Positions 37,309-47,437 of a DNA stretch of 64,000 nucleotides are shown here, one piece after another. The stretch comes from Ideonella sp. WA131b (GTDB taxonomy: Bacteria > Pseudomonadota > Gammaproteobacteria > Burkholderiales > Burkholderiaceae_C). Location of the stretch: positions 858,431 through 922,430 of the forward strand of contig JAGTJW010000002.1 of assembly GCA_023657425.1 (NCBI GenBank). Reading direction: 5' to 3'. Position 1 is the stretch's first letter, and every line of letters begins with the position of its first letter. The notes below the pieces were generated by a model. It was not told the origin of the DNA. It ran no database searches and saw only the letters and a list, made by a program, of their open reading frames with translations. The position numbers and the translations under genes were made by a program.

Positions 37309-37785
37309 TCAGCGCGCGATGGTGTTCTCGCGGCGGATCTTGGCCTGCAGCTGCAGGATGCCATAGAGCAGCGCCTCGGCCGTGGGCGGGCAGCCGGGCA
37401 CATAGACGTCCACCGGCACGATGCGGTCGCAGCCACGAACGACGCTGTAGCTGTAGTGGTAGTAGCCGCCGCCGTTGGCGCAGGAGCCCATGCTCAGCAC
37501 CCAGCGCGGCTCGGCCATCTGGTCGTAGACCTTGCGCAGCGCCGGCGCCATCTTGTTGCACAGTGTGCCGGCGACGATCATCAGGTCGCTCTGGCGCGGG
37601 CTCGGGCGAAACAGCATGCCGAAGCGGTCGATGTCGTAACGCGCGGCACCGGCATGCATCATCTCCACGGCGCAGCACGCGAGGCCGAAGGTCATCGGCC
37701 ACAGCGAACCCGTCTTGGACCAGTTGACGAGCTTGTCGACCGAGGTGGTGACGAAGCCTTCCTTCAGAACGCCTTCAATGCCCAT
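37309..37785 (-). CDS. nuoB: NADH-quinone oxidoreductase subunit B
   Basis: The 158-residue subunit with the terminal cluster N2. The ligands are all visible: adjacent cysteines in [10 protein letters not shown], then GSCANGGG and [15 protein letters not shown]. It receives electrons from NuoI and delivers them to quinone at the NuoD interface. It lies 40 bp after nuoA and 22 bp before nuoC. Confidence 0.97.
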   Translation of the reverse strand: MGIEGVLKEGFVTTSVDKLVNWSKTGSLWPMTFGLACCAVEMMHAGAARYDIDRFGMLFRPSPRQSDLMIVAGTLCNKMAPALRKVYDQMAEPRWVLSMGSCANGGGYYHYSYSVVRGCDRIVPVDVYVPGCPPTAEALLYGILQLQAKIRRENTIAR

Positions 37786-37825
37786 GCTGCTGCTCCGACT
37801 GCTGACCGCCGACGTTCATTGCCCG

Positions 37826-38185
37826 TCACTCCCAATCGAGGGCACCCTTCTTCCACTCGTAGATGAAACCGACCACGAGGATGGCCAGGAAGATCATCAT
37901 GGCCCAGAAGCCTGACGCCCCGATGTCGTGCAGCGACACCGCCCACGGGAAGAGGAAGGCGATCTCGAGATCGAACAGGATGAACAGGATGGCCACGAGG
38001 TAGTAGCGCACGTCGAACTTCATGCGCGCGTCTTCGAAGGCCTCGAAGCCGCACTCGTAGGGGCTGTTCTTGGCCGCGTCGGGCCGGTTGGGGCCGAAGA
38101 TGAAGCCCAACACCTGCGGCGCCACGCCAACGCCGATGCCCACCAGGATGAACAGGATCACGGGCAGGTAGGCTTGGAGGTCCAT
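37826..38185 (-). CDS. nuoA: NADH-quinone oxidoreductase subunit A
   Basis: The 119-residue first subunit of the operon, with three helices and the conserved loop [43 protein letters not shown], which carries the loop cysteine used as a conformational marker of complex I. Start ATG 38185. The promoter should be in the 154 bp between here and tRNA-Leu, but I see no convincing -35/-10 pair there; the operon might also be read from the tRNA promoter. Confidence 0.96.
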   Translation of the reverse strand: MDLQAYLPVILFILVGIGVGVAPQVLGFIFGPNRPDAAKNSPYECGFEAFEDARMKFDVRYYLVAILFILFDLEIAFLFPWAVSLHDIGASGFWAMMIFLAILVVGFIYEWKKGALDWE

Positions 38186-38339
38186 CGCGGTGTCAATCCA
38201 ACGTCAGCCAAAACACGGCCAAGAAAAAGCGCGCCTTCAGATTGACCTTGAAGGGCCCCCTTGAAGACTGCGAGAGGCTCAAGGCACTGGGCGCGCTGAT
38301 GATGCGTAACCGGTGCTGCAACGGACCGTTCTGAGGACC

Positions 38340-38424
38340 TGGTGCCGACGGCGAGACTCGAACTCGCACAGCTTTCGCCACTACCCCCTCAAGATAGCGT
38401 GTCTACCAATTTCACCACGTCGGC
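38340..38424 (-). tRNA. tRNA-Leu (anticodon GAG)
   Basis: An 85-nt tRNA including encoded CCA. Read on the minus strand the acceptor stem GCCGACG (38424-38418) pairs with CGTCGGC (38350-38344), the D arm is TGGTGAAATTGGTAGACA, the anticodon loop TTGAGGG sits in a CTATC/GGTAG stem, a class II variable arm (GGCGAAAGCT) follows, and the T arm is GCGAG-TTCGAGT-CTCGC. The loop gives anticodon GAG, reading CUC/CUU leucine. A TAGAAT -10-like box lies at 38508-38503. Confidence 0.96.
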
Positions 38425-38514
38425 ACGGTGCCCTCGGGAGGGTCCGTCTAGCGTCTTTGCCGCCCGGTTTGCGTGAGGAACTGGCTCCCCGGACAGCCGC
38501 GCATTCTAGCCACA

Positions 38515-38536
38515 AACGAGGGGGTTTCCCCTCGTT
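38515..38536 (-). terminator. Hairpin after secG, probable terminator
   Basis: AACGAGGGG and CCCCTCGTT form a perfect 9-bp stem with a 4-nt loop, 12 nt after the secG stop. On the secG strand only TTTG follows, so it is a weak intrinsic terminator or a 3'-end protecting hairpin. It separates secG from the tRNA-Leu gene on the same strand. Confidence 0.55.
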
Positions 38537-38548
38537 CGCGACACCCCG

Positions 38549-38941
38549 TCACCGCGAGGCCGCGGGCGCGGCAGGCTGCGCCGGGACCGCCCCCGGTGCG
38601 GCCGGCGCGGCCGGGATCGCACCCGGGATGGCGCCCGGCACACTGGCTGCGGGCAGCGGCGCGTCGAGCACGCTGCCACCCGGTGTCGAGCGCGCGACCT
38701 TGCCGGTGGAGCTGAGGTAGGTGATGGCCAGCGTGCACACGAAGAACACGGTGGCGCAGGCGGCCGTCGAGCGCGACAGGAAGTTCGCGCTGCCGCTGGC
38801 GCCAAAGAGGCTGCCCGAAGCGCCGCTGCCGAACGAGGCGCCCATGTCGGCGCCCTTGCCGTGCTGCACCAGCACGAGGCCGATCATCACGATCGCCGTG
38901 ATCACTTGCAGGGCCAGCAGGAGGGTCAACCAGATTTGCAT
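38549..38941 (-). CDS. secG: Preprotein translocase subunit SecG
   Basis: A 130-residue SecG with two membrane helices (residues 4-26 and 55-75) and the conserved loop VLVQHGKGADMGASFGSGASGSLFGASGS. It assists SecYEG-mediated export. The C-terminal 45 residues are an Ala/Pro-rich low-complexity tail (PGAIPGAIPAAPAAPGAVPA), common in Burkholderiales SecG proteins. It follows tpiA on the same strand, the usual order. Confidence 0.95.
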   Translation of the reverse strand: MQIWLTLLLALQVITAIVMIGLVLVQHGKGADMGASFGSGASGSLFGASGSANFLSRSTAACATVFFVCTLAITYLSSTGKVARSTPGGSVLDAPLPAASVPGAIPGAIPAAPAAPGAVPAQPAAPAASR

Positions 38942-38984
38942 GATGGATCGGAAGCGTTGGAACTCGAAGAAGGCAGCGGCGGCG

Positions 38985-39731
38985 TCAGCCGCCAGCGCGC
39001 ACGATGGCGATGAAGTCGGCCGCCTTCAGCGAGGCACCGCCGATGAGGCCGCCATCGATGTCGGGCTGCGCGAAGAGCTCGGCCGCGTTGTCGGCCTTGA
39101 CGCTGCCGCCGTAGAGGATGCGCATCGCGTCACCGCGGCCGGTGGCGGCCTGCAGCTGAGCGCGAAGCAGCGCGTGGACCTCCTGCGCCTGCGCTGGTGT
39201 GGCGGTGCGGCCGGTGCCGATGGCCCACACGGGCTCGTAGGCCACCACCATTTCGGCCGCGCAGTGCGCGAGCTGGTGGATGACGACGGAGAGCTGGCGC
39301 TTGACGACCTCGGCCGTGGCGCCCGCCTCGCGCTCGCCGAGTGTCTCGCCGACGCACACGATGGGCGTGACGCCGCGGCCCAGCGCGGCCTGGGCCTTGG
39401 CGGCCACCAGCGCGTCGCTCTCGGCGTGGTAGGCGCGGCGCTCGCTGTGGCCCACCAGCACGTAGCGGCAGCCCAGCTCCTGCAGCATCGCGGCCGACAC
39501 CTCGCCGGTGTAGGCGCCCTGCGCGTGGGCCGACACATCCTGCGCGCCCCAGCGCAGGTCGCTCGCGGCCAGTGCGATGGCGGTGTCGGCCAGGTAGACG
39601 AAGGGCGTGCACACGGCCACGTCGCAGCCAAAGGGCCGGGCGGCCAGCACCTGCGCCAGCAGATCGGCATTGGTGGCGCGGCTGCCGTGCATCTTCCAGT
39701 TGCCGACGACGAGCTTGCGACGGAGGGGCAT
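38985..39731 (-). CDS. tpiA: Triosephosphate isomerase
   Basis: A 248-residue TIM barrel interconverting dihydroxyacetone phosphate and glyceraldehyde 3-phosphate. Catalytic residues are visible: lysine in VGNWKMHGS, histidine in [11 protein letters not shown], and glutamate in [12 protein letters not shown]. The phosphate-gripping [13 protein letters not shown] is near the end. Start ATG 39731 ([13 protein letters not shown]) is used; 8 more codons upstream are unconserved. Confidence 0.97.
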   Translation of the reverse strand: MPLRRKLVVGNWKMHGSRATNADLLAQVLAARPFGCDVAVCTPFVYLADTAIALAASDLRWGAQDVSAHAQGAYTGEVSAAMLQELGCRYVLVGHSERRAYHAESDALVAAKAQAALGRGVTPIVCVGETLGEREAGATAEVVKRQLSVVIHQLAHCAAEMVVAYEPVWAIGTGRTATPAQAQEVHALLRAQLQAATGRGDAMRILYGGSVKADNAAELFAQPDIDGGLIGGASLKAADFIAIVRAGG

Positions 39732-39759
39732 GGCGGCGGTTCCCGGGTTCGACACGGGG

Positions 39760-40794
39760 TCAGGCCCAGCTCAGCACGAGCTTGCCGATGTGCGTGCCGG
39801 ACTCCATCAACGCGTGCGCGTCGGCCGCGGCGCCGGGCTCGGCGGCCTGGAACACACGATGGATCACGGGCCGCACGCGGCCGGCCTCGAGCCAGGGCCA
39901 GGCGTGCGTGCGCAGTTCGCGCGCGATGTGGGTCTTGTAGGCGATGCTGCGCGGGCGCAGCGTGGAACCGGTCACGGTGAGGCGCTTGCGCAGCACCAGG
40001 CCCGCGTCGAAGGCGCCGCCGTTGCCACCCTGCGTCGCGATGATGGCCAGCCGGCCGTCCTCGGCCAGGCACTTCAGCTCGCGCAGCACGTACTCGCCAG
40101 CCACCATGTCCAGCACCACGTCGGCGCCGCGGCCAGCGGTCACGCGCCGGGTTTCCTCGGCAAAGTCCTGGGTGCGGTAGTTGATGCCGTGGTCGGCGCC
40201 CAGCGCCACGCAGGCCGCCACCTTCTCGTCGCTGCCGGCGGTGACGATGACCCGTGCGCCCAGCGCCTTGGCCAGCTGGATGGCGGTGACGCCGATGCCA
40301 CTGGAGCCGCCCTGCACCAGCAGCGTCTCGCCGGGCTGCAGGCGCGCGATCTGGAACACGTTCTGCCAGACGGTGAAGAAGGTCTCGGGCAGGCTCGCCG
40401 CCTCCACCATCGTCAGCCCCGTGGGCACCGGCAGGCACTGGCCCACCGGCGCGGTGCAGACCTCGGCGTAGCCACCGCCCGCCACCAGCGCGCAGACCGC
40501 ATCGCCCACGGCCAGGCCGGCCGCGGCGAGCTCGGCCGCGTCACCGGCGATCACGGTGCCGGCCACTTCCAGGCCCGGCAGGTCGCTCACGCCGGGCGGC
40601 ATGGGATACAGGCCCTTGCGCTGCAGAACATCAGGCCGGTTGATGCCGCTGGCCTGCACGGCGATCAGCAGCTCGCCGGCCTTCAGCTCGGGCCGCGGCC
40701 GCGTGCAGGCGCGCAGCACCTCCGGACCGCCCGGCTGGGCGATCTCGAAGGCGCGCATGCCGGCGCTGGCCGCTGCACCCATGAACCGTGTCAC
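39760..40794 (-). CDS. NAD(P)H-quinone oxidoreductase, zinc-free MDR family (PIG3-like)
   Basis: A medium-chain dehydrogenase/reductase of about 344 residues, quinone oxidoreductase branch (QOR/PIG3). It has the N-terminal GroES-like fold with [21 protein letters not shown] and the nucleotide motif [21 protein letters not shown], and no structural zinc cysteines. The first ATG (40794) overlaps the pnp stop by ATGA; an ATG at 40758 ([15 protein letters not shown]) matches the usual family N terminus and may be the real start. Likely role: NADPH-dependent quinone or enal reduction. Confidence 0.88.
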   Translation of the reverse strand: MTRFMGAAASAGMRAFEIAQPGGPEVLRACTRPRPELKAGELLIAVQASGINRPDVLQRKGLYPMPPGVSDLPGLEVAGTVIAGDAAELAAAGLAVGDAVCALVAGGGYAEVCTAPVGQCLPVPTGLTMVEAASLPETFFTVWQNVFQIARLQPGETLLVQGGSSGIGVTAIQLAKALGARVIVTAGSDEKVAACVALGADHGINYRTQDFAEETRRVTAGRGADVVLDMVAGEYVLRELKCLAEDGRLAIIATQGGNGGAFDAGLVLRKRLTVTGSTLRPRSIAYKTHIARELRTHAWPWLEAGRVRPVIHRVFQAAEPGAAADAHALMESGTHIGKLVLSWA

Positions 40795-43103
40795 TCCGGC
40801 TGCTTCGGCGGCTCGGCAGCGGGCGCGGCGTCGGCGGCCGGGGCATCGCCCGGGCCACCTTGGCCGCCCTCGGCCGGCGCGGCATCGCGGCGCGGGCGAT
40901 CGTCACGGTCGCTGCGCTCGCGGCGCGGGCGGTCCTCACGGTCCCGACGCGGCCGATCGTCGCGGTCGCGGCTGAAGCGCTCGCGCGGGGCCTCTTCCGG
41001 CATGCCCTCGGGCCGCTCGAGCAACGACTTCATGCTGAGCTTGATGCGGCCCTTCTCGTCGGTCTCGAGCACCTTGACCTGCACGACCTGGCCTTCCTTC
41101 AGGAAGTCCTCGACCTTTTCGACACGCTGGTGCGCGATCTGGCTGATGTGCAGCAGGCCGTCCTTGCCGGGGAGGATGTTCACGAGCGCGCCGAAGTCCA
41201 GGATCTTGGTGACCGGGCCTTCGTAGACCTTGCCGATCTCGGCCTCGGCCGTGATCTCGGCGATGCGCTTCTTGGCGTACTCGGCCTTCTCGGCCTCGGT
41301 GCTGGCGATGGTGATGGTGCCGTCCTCGCCGATGTCGATGGTGCAGCCCGTCTCCTCGGTCAGCGCGCGGATGGTGGCACCACCCTTGCCGATGACGTCG
41401 CGGATCTTCTCCGGGTTGATCTTCATCGTGTACAGGCGCGGGGCGAACTTGCTCACCTCTTCCTTGGCGCCGCCCACGGCCTCGACCATCTTGGAGAGGA
41501 TGTGCAGGCGCGCTTCCTTGGCCTGCGCCAGCGCCACCTGCATGATCTCCTTGGTGATGCCCTGGATCTTGATGTCCATCTGCAGGGCCGTGATGCCGCC
41601 GTTGGTGCCGGCCACCTTGAAGTCCATGTCGCCCAGATGATCTTCGTCACCCAGGATGTCGGTCAGCACCGCAAAGCGGTTGCCTTCCTTGATCAGGCCC
41701 ATGGCGATGCCGGCCACGTGCGCCTTCAGGGGCACACCGGCGTCCATCAGGCTCAGGCAGCCGCCGCAGACGCTGGCCATCGAGCTCGAGCCGTTGGACT
41801 CGGTGATCTCGCTGACCACGCGCAGGGTGTACGGGAACTCTTCCTTGCTCGGCAGCACCGCCACCAGCGCGCGCTTGGCCAGACGGCCGTGGCCGATCTC
41901 GCGGCGCTTCGGCGAACCCACGCGCCCGGTCTCGCCGGTGGCGAACGGGGGCATGTTGTAGTGCAGCATGAAGCGGTCTTCGAAGTCGCCCGCCAGCGCG
42001 TCGATGCGCTGCGCATCGCGCTCGGTGCCCAGCGTGGCGGCGACGAGCGCCTGCGTCTCGCCGCGCGTGAACAGCGCCGAGCCGTGGGTGCGCGGCAGCA
42101 CCGAGGTACGGATCTCGATCTGGCGCACCGTGCGCGTGTCGCGGCCGTCGATGCGCGGCTCGCCGGCCAGGATCTGGCCGCGCACGATGGCGCTCTCGAT
42201 GTTGAACAGCAGGCCCTCGACCTCGACCTTGTCGAACTCGATGCCCTCGGCCTTGAGCGCCGCGAAGACGTTGCTCGTGACCTCGCGGCAGGCCTGCGTG
42301 CGGGCCTGCTTGCTGCGGATCTGGTAGGCCGCGCGCAGCGGGCCCTCGGCCAGCTCGCTGACCTTGGCGATGAAGGGCTCGTTCTTGGCCGGGGCCTGCC
42401 ACTGCCACTCGGGCTTGCCGGCGTCGCGCACCAGCTCGTTGATGGCGTTGATGGCGATCTTGCCCTGGTCGTGGCCAAAGACCACGGCGCCGAGCATCAC
42501 TTCCTCGCTCAGCTGGTCGGCTTCCGACTCCACCATCAGCACGGCGGCCTCGGTGCCGGCGACGACGAGATCCATCTTGCTGTCGGCCAGTTGCGTCTGG
42601 CCGGGGTTCAGCACGTACTCGCCGTTGATGTAGCCCACGCGCGCGGCGCCGATGGGGCCGTTGAACGGGATGCCGCTGATCGCCAGCGCGGCACTGGTGC
42701 CGATCATGGCGGCGATGTCGGCCTGCACCTCGGGGTTGAGGCTCAGCACGTGCACGACGACCTGCACCTCGTTGAAGAAGCCGTCCGGGAACAGCGGGCG
42801 AATCGGGCGGTCGATCAGGCGGCTGGTCAGCGTCTCCAGCTCACTCGGGCGGCCTTCGCGCTTGAAGAAGCTGCCGGGGATCTTGCCGGCGGCGTAGGTC
42901 TTCTCGATGTAGTCGACGGTGAGCGGGAAGAAGTCCTGCCCGGCTTTGGCCTCGGACTTGGCGACGACGGTGGCCAGCACCACGGTGTCGTCCATGCTGA
43001 CGAGCACGGCACCCGTGCTCTGGCGGGCGATCTCGCCGGTTTCCAGCGTGACGGTGTGCTGGCCCCACTGGAACGTCTTGGTGACCTTGTTGAACAGGCT
43101 CAT
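40791..43103 (-). CDS. pnp: Polyribonucleotide nucleotidyltransferase
   Basis: The 770-residue PNPase, a phosphorolytic 3'-5' exoribonuclease of the RNA degradosome. Two RNase PH domains (about 10-230 and 310-540) flank a helical linker; a KH domain ([16 protein letters not shown], about 560-580) and an S1 domain (about 620-690, [21 protein letters not shown]) follow. The final ~70 residues are an Arg/Asp repeat tail ([20 protein letters not shown]) and a Pro/Ala stretch, an extension beyond the E. coli length that may bind RNA or partners. It is downstream of rpsO, the classic rpsO-pnp pair. Confidence 0.97.
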   Translation of the reverse strand: MSLFNKVTKTFQWGQHTVTLETGEIARQSTGAVLVSMDDTVVLATVVAKSEAKAGQDFFPLTVDYIEKTYAAGKIPGSFFKREGRPSELETLTSRLIDRPIRPLFPDGFFNEVQVVVHVLSLNPEVQADIAAMIGTSAALAISGIPFNGPIGAARVGYINGEYVLNPGQTQLADSKMDLVVAGTEAAVLMVESEADQLSEEVMLGAVVFGHDQGKIAINAINELVRDAGKPEWQWQAPAKNEPFIAKVSELAEGPLRAAYQIRSKQARTQACREVTSNVFAALKAEGIEFDKVEVEGLLFNIESAIVRGQILAGEPRIDGRDTRTVRQIEIRTSVLPRTHGSALFTRGETQALVAATLGTERDAQRIDALAGDFEDRFMLHYNMPPFATGETGRVGSPKRREIGHGRLAKRALVAVLPSKEEFPYTLRVVSEITESNGSSSMASVCGGCLSLMDAGVPLKAHVAGIAMGLIKEGNRFAVLTDILGDEDHLGDMDFKVAGTNGGITALQMDIKIQGITKEIMQVALAQAKEARLHILSKMVEAVGGAKEEVSKFAPRLYTMKINPEKIRDVIGKGGATIRALTEETGCTIDIGEDGTITIASTEAEKAEYAKKRIAEITAEAEIGKVYEGPVTKILDFGALVNILPGKDGLLHISQIAHQRVEKVEDFLKEGQVVQVKVLETDEKGRIKLSMKSLLERPEGMPEEAPRERFSRDRDDRPRRDREDRPRRERSDRDDRPRRDAAPAEGGQGGPGDAPAADAAPAAEPPKQPE

Positions 43104-43219
43104 GCGATGTCTTCCTGGTTAGGAGGTGGGCAGCGCAATGCCATTCCAGTGAGACCCCTCGTGGAGATGCCGTTGGAATGACACAGCTCTTGCGGCCCTG
43201 GGTTGGGTAAACGGTGACA

Positions 43220-43246
43220 GGGGGCGCCGAACCATCGGCAGCCCCC
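43220..43246 (-). terminator. Hairpin between rpsO and pnp
   Basis: GGGGGC-TGCCGA pairs with TCGGC-GCCCCC across a 4-nt loop on the minus strand, ten bases after the rpsO stop. No T-run follows. In other bacteria the rpsO-pnp gap carries a partial terminator and an RNase III site for PNPase autoregulation; this stem is a candidate for either role. Confidence 0.55.
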
Positions 43247-43256
43247 GTGGGAACTC

Positions 43257-43526
43257 TTACTTGCGCAGGCCGAGCTTGGCGATCAGCGCGGTGTAGCGGT
43301 CGGCGTCCTTGTCCTTCAGGTAGGACAGCAGGCGCTTGCGCTGGTTGACCATCTTCAGCAGGCCGCGGCGGCCATGGTGGTCCTTCAGGTGCTGCTTGAA
43401 GTGCGGCGTGAGCTCGTTGATGCGCGCGGTAAGCAGCGCGACCTGCACTTCGGGGCTGCCGGTATCGGAAGCGCCACGGGCGTGGACCTTGACGATGTCG
43501 GCGGTGGCGGTGGTGGTCAGGGGCAT
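43257..43526 (-). CDS. rpsO: 30S ribosomal protein S15
   Basis: An 89-residue S15 that binds the central domain of 16S rRNA. Conserved residues: [48 protein letters not shown] is nearly invariant in the family. An AGGAAA ribosome site precedes the ATG. The 5' leader (43527-43684) can form GGAAACC/GGTTTCC pairing, so leader-based autoregulation by S15 is possible but unproven. Confidence 0.97.
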   Translation of the reverse strand: MPLTTTATADIVKVHARGASDTGSPEVQVALLTARINELTPHFKQHLKDHHGRRGLLKMVNQRKRLLSYLKDKDADRYTALIAKLGLRK

Positions 43527-43684
43527 GTCGATTTCCTGTGTGGTGGCCGTGCTGGCTGGAAACCGCCCCAGGGGCGTGCCAGGCCGGCTCGCCACCGAGA
43601 GAGGTTTCCGTGGGTCTACTTGCGAACGCCAGTGAAACCGACCGGCGCCGTGCGCTTCCCGGCCGTGAGCCGGAAAGCCGTCGA

Positions 43685-44854
43685 TTATGGCACGAGGGCT
43701 GCCTGAAGACGCGCCAGTCCGTCGTCCAGCCGGTCCGGGTCGCGAGAGGCGAAGCACCAGCGCAGCCAGCCTTCGCCTTCCGGTCCGAAGGCGGCGCCGG
43801 GGGCCAGGCCCAGGCCGTGGGCGGTCACCAGGTGCCGTGCCAGGGCCAGCGAATCGCCGGCCAGCGGGTGGCCTTCGGCGCGGAAGAAGGCGTACAGCCC
43901 GCCCGGTGCCGCGGCCACCCGCACGCCCGGCAGCACCTGCAGGCCGCCGACGAGCCGGTCGCGGCACAGCCGCAGGTGGGCCACGACGCGGGGCACCAGC
44001 GTGTGGGCCATCGCCAGCGCCGCCAGGCCGCCGCGCTGCACGAACACCGGCGCGCAAGAACTGTTGAACTCCAGCAGCCGCCCCATGGCCGGCATCGCCG
44101 CCTCGGGCAGCACCAGCCAGCCCAGGCGCCAGCCCGTCATCAGGAAGCTCTTGCTGAAACTGTGCACCACCACCACGCGGTCGTCGGGCCCGGCCAGGTC
44201 GAGGAAGCTCGGCGCGGCGCCACCGGCCGGCACGTCGAAGACCAGCCGCTCGTAGACCTCGTCGGCCACGATCCAGGTGCCGGTGCGCCGGCAGTGCTCG
44301 ATCATCGCCTGCTGCTCGGCCGCACCGAGCGTCCACCCGGTCGGGTTGTTGGGCGCGTTCACCAGCAGCACGCGCGTGGCCGGCGTCACGCGCGCCAGCA
44401 GCGCGGGCAGGTCCAGCCGCCAGGCACCCTGGTCGTCGGGCGCCAGCGCCACGCGGGTGACCCGGGCACCCAGGATCGCCGGCTGCGCGGTGAGGTTGGG
44501 CCACACGGGCACCACGGCCACGACTTCGTCACCCGCGCCCAGCAGCATCTGCATGGCCAGCATCAGCGCGTTCACACCGGCCGAGGTGACGGCGATGCGC
44601 GAGGCCGCCACCGGCCGGTGCAACGCCGTGGCGTAGGCGGCGATGGCCTCGCGAAGCTCGGGCAGCCCGAGGTTGTGCGAGTAGAAGGTCTCGCCCCGCG
44701 CCAGCGACTCGGCCGCCGCTGCGCGGATGGGCTCGGGCGTGACCTCGTCGCTCTCGCCGAACCAGAAAGGCAGCACGTCGGTCCGGCCCAGGCCGGCGTT
44801 GGCCACCTCACGGATCAGGCTGGCGGGCAGTTGCTCGATGGCAGCGCGGATCAT
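43685..44854 (-). CDS. Class I/II aminotransferase (aspartate aminotransferase-like)
   Basis: A 389-residue fold-type I PLP aminotransferase. The substrate-pocket and PLP motifs are present: [36 protein letters not shown] and the Schiff-base lysine in [15 protein letters not shown]. It ends with a normal small domain. Start ATG 44854 ([17 protein letters not shown]) fits relatives; a longer frame extends into the neighbouring remnant. The specific amino acid is not readable from sequence. It lies 23 bp downstream of the binding-protein remnant. Confidence 0.9.
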   Translation of the reverse strand: MIRAAIEQLPASLIREVANAGLGRTDVLPFWFGESDEVTPEPIRAAAAESLARGETFYSHNLGLPELREAIAAYATALHRPVAASRIAVTSAGVNALMLAMQMLLGAGDEVVAVVPVWPNLTAQPAILGARVTRVALAPDDQGAWRLDLPALLARVTPATRVLLVNAPNNPTGWTLGAAEQQAMIEHCRRTGTWIVADEVYERLVFDVPAGGAAPSFLDLAGPDDRVVVVHSFSKSFLMTGWRLGWLVLPEAAMPAMGRLLEFNSSCAPVFVQRGGLAALAMAHTLVPRVVAHLRLCRDRLVGGLQVLPGVRVAAAPGGLYAFFRAEGHPLAGDSLALARHLVTAHGLGLAPGAAFGPEGEGWLRWCFASRDPDRLDDGLARLQAALVP

Positions 44855-44877
44855 GCGGGCTCGTTTCTTGAGGGCCG

Positions 44878-45411
44878 TCAGCTTGTCAGTCGGGCCGCGG
44901 CATGCGGCAGGCGTTCGGCTGCGCCACGGCCTCGGCCTCGAAGCGGCGCAAGGTCCGCAAAGCCGAAGTCCGAGCCCTCGACCTCGAACGGCACGCCGGG
45001 CGAGCCAGCCCGCTCCATCACGCTGACCACCAGCGGCTGCTGCAGTTGGTGATCGGCGGCGCGCATGCGCCGGGTGCCAGGCGCGGTGAGGCACAGGCGC
45101 TGCACGCGGCGGTCGGCCAGCAGCGTCTCGACCCGCGCGGCCAGCCGCAGGTCGGCGGTGGCGTCGAAGCGGAAGTGCCAGAAGCTGCAGCGCTCGTCGG
45201 TGAGCGCCGGGTCCACGGCCGAGTGGTTCAGTAACGGCACGCGCCGCTGGAGGCTGCGCTCGTTGTGCTTGTCGATGGCATCCGACAGCACCGCGGCGGG
45301 GGCCGAGCTGTTGCCCTGCAGCACGACGCCGGCACCGTCGTCGAGCGCGGCGCGCAGTGCCAAAGGCAGCAGGGCCGCCCCGGCGAACAGGCTGCGTCGG
45401 GTTTGATGCAC
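44878..45411 (-). pseudogene. Internally deleted remnant of a branched-chain amino-acid type ABC substrate-binding protein
   Basis: A GTG-initiated frame starts with a signal-peptide-like HQTRRSLFAGAALLPLAL, then jumps straight to mid-protein blocks GVVLQGNSSAPAAVLSDAIDKHNER and LNHSAVDPALTDERCSFWHFRFDA, then to the C-terminal block MRAADHQLQQPLVVSVMERAG. In family members (LivK-like, ~400 residues) these lie far apart, so at least two internal segments are missing. At about 177 residues it cannot form the two-lobed fold. No transporter genes are adjacent. Confidence 0.7.
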
Positions 45412-45531
45412 GTCAGAACGGAAGGTCTTGAAAACGCGGCGGCCGGCAGTCACCTGCGGGCCATGGATGCCGTGACCCGTGCCTGCAGGCCGGCCCGGCG
45501 ATGTGTCTGCCACGCCATTCTAGGAGGCCCC

Positions 45532-45969
45532 ATGTTCATCGTTCCCAGCTCCCGCGACACCCGTCACCTCTCCCGGCTCTTCGACGACGCCTTCGACCGC
45601 TTTTTCGGGCAGGTCGCCATGCCTGCGCCCGAGGGCATGGCCTCGCGCAGTCCCGCGCTCGACGTCGCCGAGAGCGACCGCGGCTACACCGTGAAGCTCG
45701 AAATGCCCGGCGTTGCCCGCGAAGACGTCAAGGTCTCGATCGACGGCCGCCAGGTCACTGTCCAGGCGCAGAACCCGCAACAGGAGGCGCGCAAGGACGG
45801 CGAGCGCGTGGTTTATCGCGAGCGCTCGGTGCCGAGTTACGCGCGCACCTTTGCGCTGCCGGTGGAGATCGACCAGGCCGAGGCCGGTGCAAAACTCGAG
45901 CACGGCGTGCTGACGCTGTACTGCCCCAAGCGCGGCGCGCGCCATGGGGCGGAGATCACGGTGTCGTGA
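45532..45969 (+). CDS. Small heat-shock protein, Hsp20 family
   Basis: A 145-residue alpha-crystallin-domain chaperone that holds unfolding proteins. The domain runs about residues 43-140 with [38 protein letters not shown] and a late [10 protein letters not shown] strand replacing the usual GVLTLTLPK. The N terminus [19 protein letters not shown] is typical. A strong AGGAGG (45522-45527) sits 4 nt ahead of the ATG. The C-terminal IxI-like anchor (EITVS) is short. It converges on tsaD with a 14-bp overlap of coding ends. Confidence 0.93.
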   Translation: MFIVPSSRDTRHLSRLFDDAFDRFFGQVAMPAPEGMASRSPALDVAESDRGYTVKLEMPGVAREDVKVSIDGRQVTVQAQNPQQEARKDGERVVYRERSVPSYARTFALPVEIDQAEAGAKLEHGVLTLYCPKRGARHGAEITVS

Positions 45970-47008
45970 TCGACAGTTCGGCCAGCGGCCAGCGCGGCCG
46001 CACGTCGAAGGCGCCGTCGGTCTGCAGCAGGGCCAGGCCGTGCTGCAGCCGCAGCGCCGCGGCCAGCGCGATCATCGCGCCGTTGTCGGTGCACAAGGCC
46101 AGCGGCGGGTAGTGCACGGCGGCCCCGCGGCGCGCCACCGCGGTGTCGAGCCGCTGGCGCAGGCGGCGGTTGGCGCCCACGCCACCAGCCACCACCAGCG
46201 TGGTGGCGCCGGTGGTCTCGAGCGCGCGCAGCGACTTGGCCACCAACACGTCGACGATGGCCTCCTGGGTGGCCGCGGCCAGGTCCGCGAGGGCCTGGCC
46301 GCCGGGCTCGGCACCGAGCTTGCGGTGCTGCGTGAGCACGGCGGTCTTGAGGCCGGCGAAGGAGAAGTCCAGGTCGCCGCTGTGCAGCAAGGGACGCGGC
46401 AGCTTGAACGCGGCTGCGTCGCCCTGTTCGGCCAGCCGTGCCAGCGCCGGCCCGCCCGGGTAGCCCAGGCCCAGGAGCTTGGCGCTCTTGTCGAAGGCCT
46501 CGCCGGCGGCGTCGTCGATGGTCTCGCCCAGCAGCCCGTAGCGGCCCACGCCGGCCACGTGCATCAGCTGCGTGTGCCCGCCCGACACCAGCAGCGCCAC
46601 GAACGGGAAGGCCGGTGCCGGCGAGGCCAGGAACGGCGACAGCAGGTGCCCCTCGAGGTGGTGCACGCCCAGCGCCGGCCGGCCCAGCGCCGTGGCCAGC
46701 GCCACCGCCACGCCCGCGCCCACCAGCAGCGCCCCGGCCAGGCCAGGGCCGCGGGTGTAGGCCACGAGGCCGATGTCAGAGCGCGCGGCGCCCGCATCGG
46801 CCAGCACGCGCTCCAGCAGCGGCAGCACGCGGCGGATGTGGTCGCGCGAGGCCAGCTCGGGCACGACGCCGCCATAGTCGGCGTGCATGGCCGCCTGCGT
46901 GTGCAGCGCCTCGGCCAGCAGGCGCGGCGGCTGGCCCGGCCCGGCCGGGGTCTCGACCAGCGCCACGCCGGTCTCGTCGCACGACGACTCGATGCCGAGC
47001 ACCTTCAT
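45956..47008 (-). CDS. tsaD: tRNA N6-threonylcarbamoyladenosine transferase subunit TsaD
   Basis: The 350-residue TsaD/Kae1 protein that transfers threonylcarbamoyl to A37 of ANN-decoding tRNAs, working with TsaB and TsaE. It opens [19 protein letters not shown], has the metal-binding [10 protein letters not shown] (HxEGH) and a downstream VSGGHTQLM. It follows fdx of the isc operon on the same strand after 69 bp, so it may be read from the isc transcript or its own promoter. Confidence 0.97.
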   Translation of the reverse strand: MKVLGIESSCDETGVALVETPAGPGQPPRLLAEALHTQAAMHADYGGVVPELASRDHIRRVLPLLERVLADAGAARSDIGLVAYTRGPGLAGALLVGAGVAVALATALGRPALGVHHLEGHLLSPFLASPAPAFPFVALLVSGGHTQLMHVAGVGRYGLLGETIDDAAGEAFDKSAKLLGLGYPGGPALARLAEQGDAAAFKLPRPLLHSGDLDFSFAGLKTAVLTQHRKLGAEPGGQALADLAAATQEAIVDVLVAKSLRALETTGATTLVVAGGVGANRRLRQRLDTAVARRGAAVHYPPLALCTDNGAMIALAAALRLQHGLALLQTDGAFDVRPRWPLAELSITTP

Positions 47009-47077
47009 CGCCGGTTCGAGCCGCGCAGGGCCGGCGCGCGGCTTGCCAAGATCTGCCCGTGCACCGCCACGCTGCGC

Positions 47078-47416
47078 TCAGTGCTTCTCGCGGGCGTGGT
47101 TGATCGTGTACCTGGGGATCTCGATCGTCACGTCGCGTTGGGACAGGATCGCCTGGCAGCTCAGTCGCGAGGTCGGCGTCAGTCCCCAGGCGCGGTCGAG
47201 CAGGTCCTCCTCCGACTCGTCCATCTCGCCCAGCGAGTCGAAGCCCTCCTTCACGATGACGTGGCAGGTGGTGCAGGCGCAGCTCATCTCGCAGGCGTGC
47301 TCGATCTCGACGCCATGCTCCAGCATGGCCTCGCACAGCGAGGTGCCGGCGGGAGCCTCGATGGTGGTGCCCTGGGGCGCCAGCTCGGGGTGGGGAAGGA
47401 TGCGGATGACGGGCAT
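47078..47416 (-). CDS. fdx: ISC-system [2Fe-2S] ferredoxin
   Basis: A 112-residue adrenodoxin-type ferredoxin that supplies electrons for cluster assembly on IscU. Cluster ligands are in CEMSCACTTCHVIV (three cysteines in the C-x5-C-x2-C pattern) and a fourth in RLSCQAIL. It lies 21 bp after hscA, the usual isc order. Confidence 0.96.
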   Translation of the reverse strand: MPVIRILPHPELAPQGTTIEAPAGTSLCEAMLEHGVEIEHACEMSCACTTCHVIVKEGFDSLGEMDESEEDLLDRAWGLTPTSRLSCQAILSQRDVTIEIPRYTINHAREKH

Positions 47417-47437
47417 GGGGGCCTTCGGTCGGGGCCT

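Noticed and set aside
45427-45433. CTTGAAA upstream of hsp20, resembling a sigma32 -35 box
   Set aside because: No CCCCAT-like -10 box lies at 13-17 bp; the nearest weak match is about 24 bp away, so a heat-shock promoter cannot be claimed.
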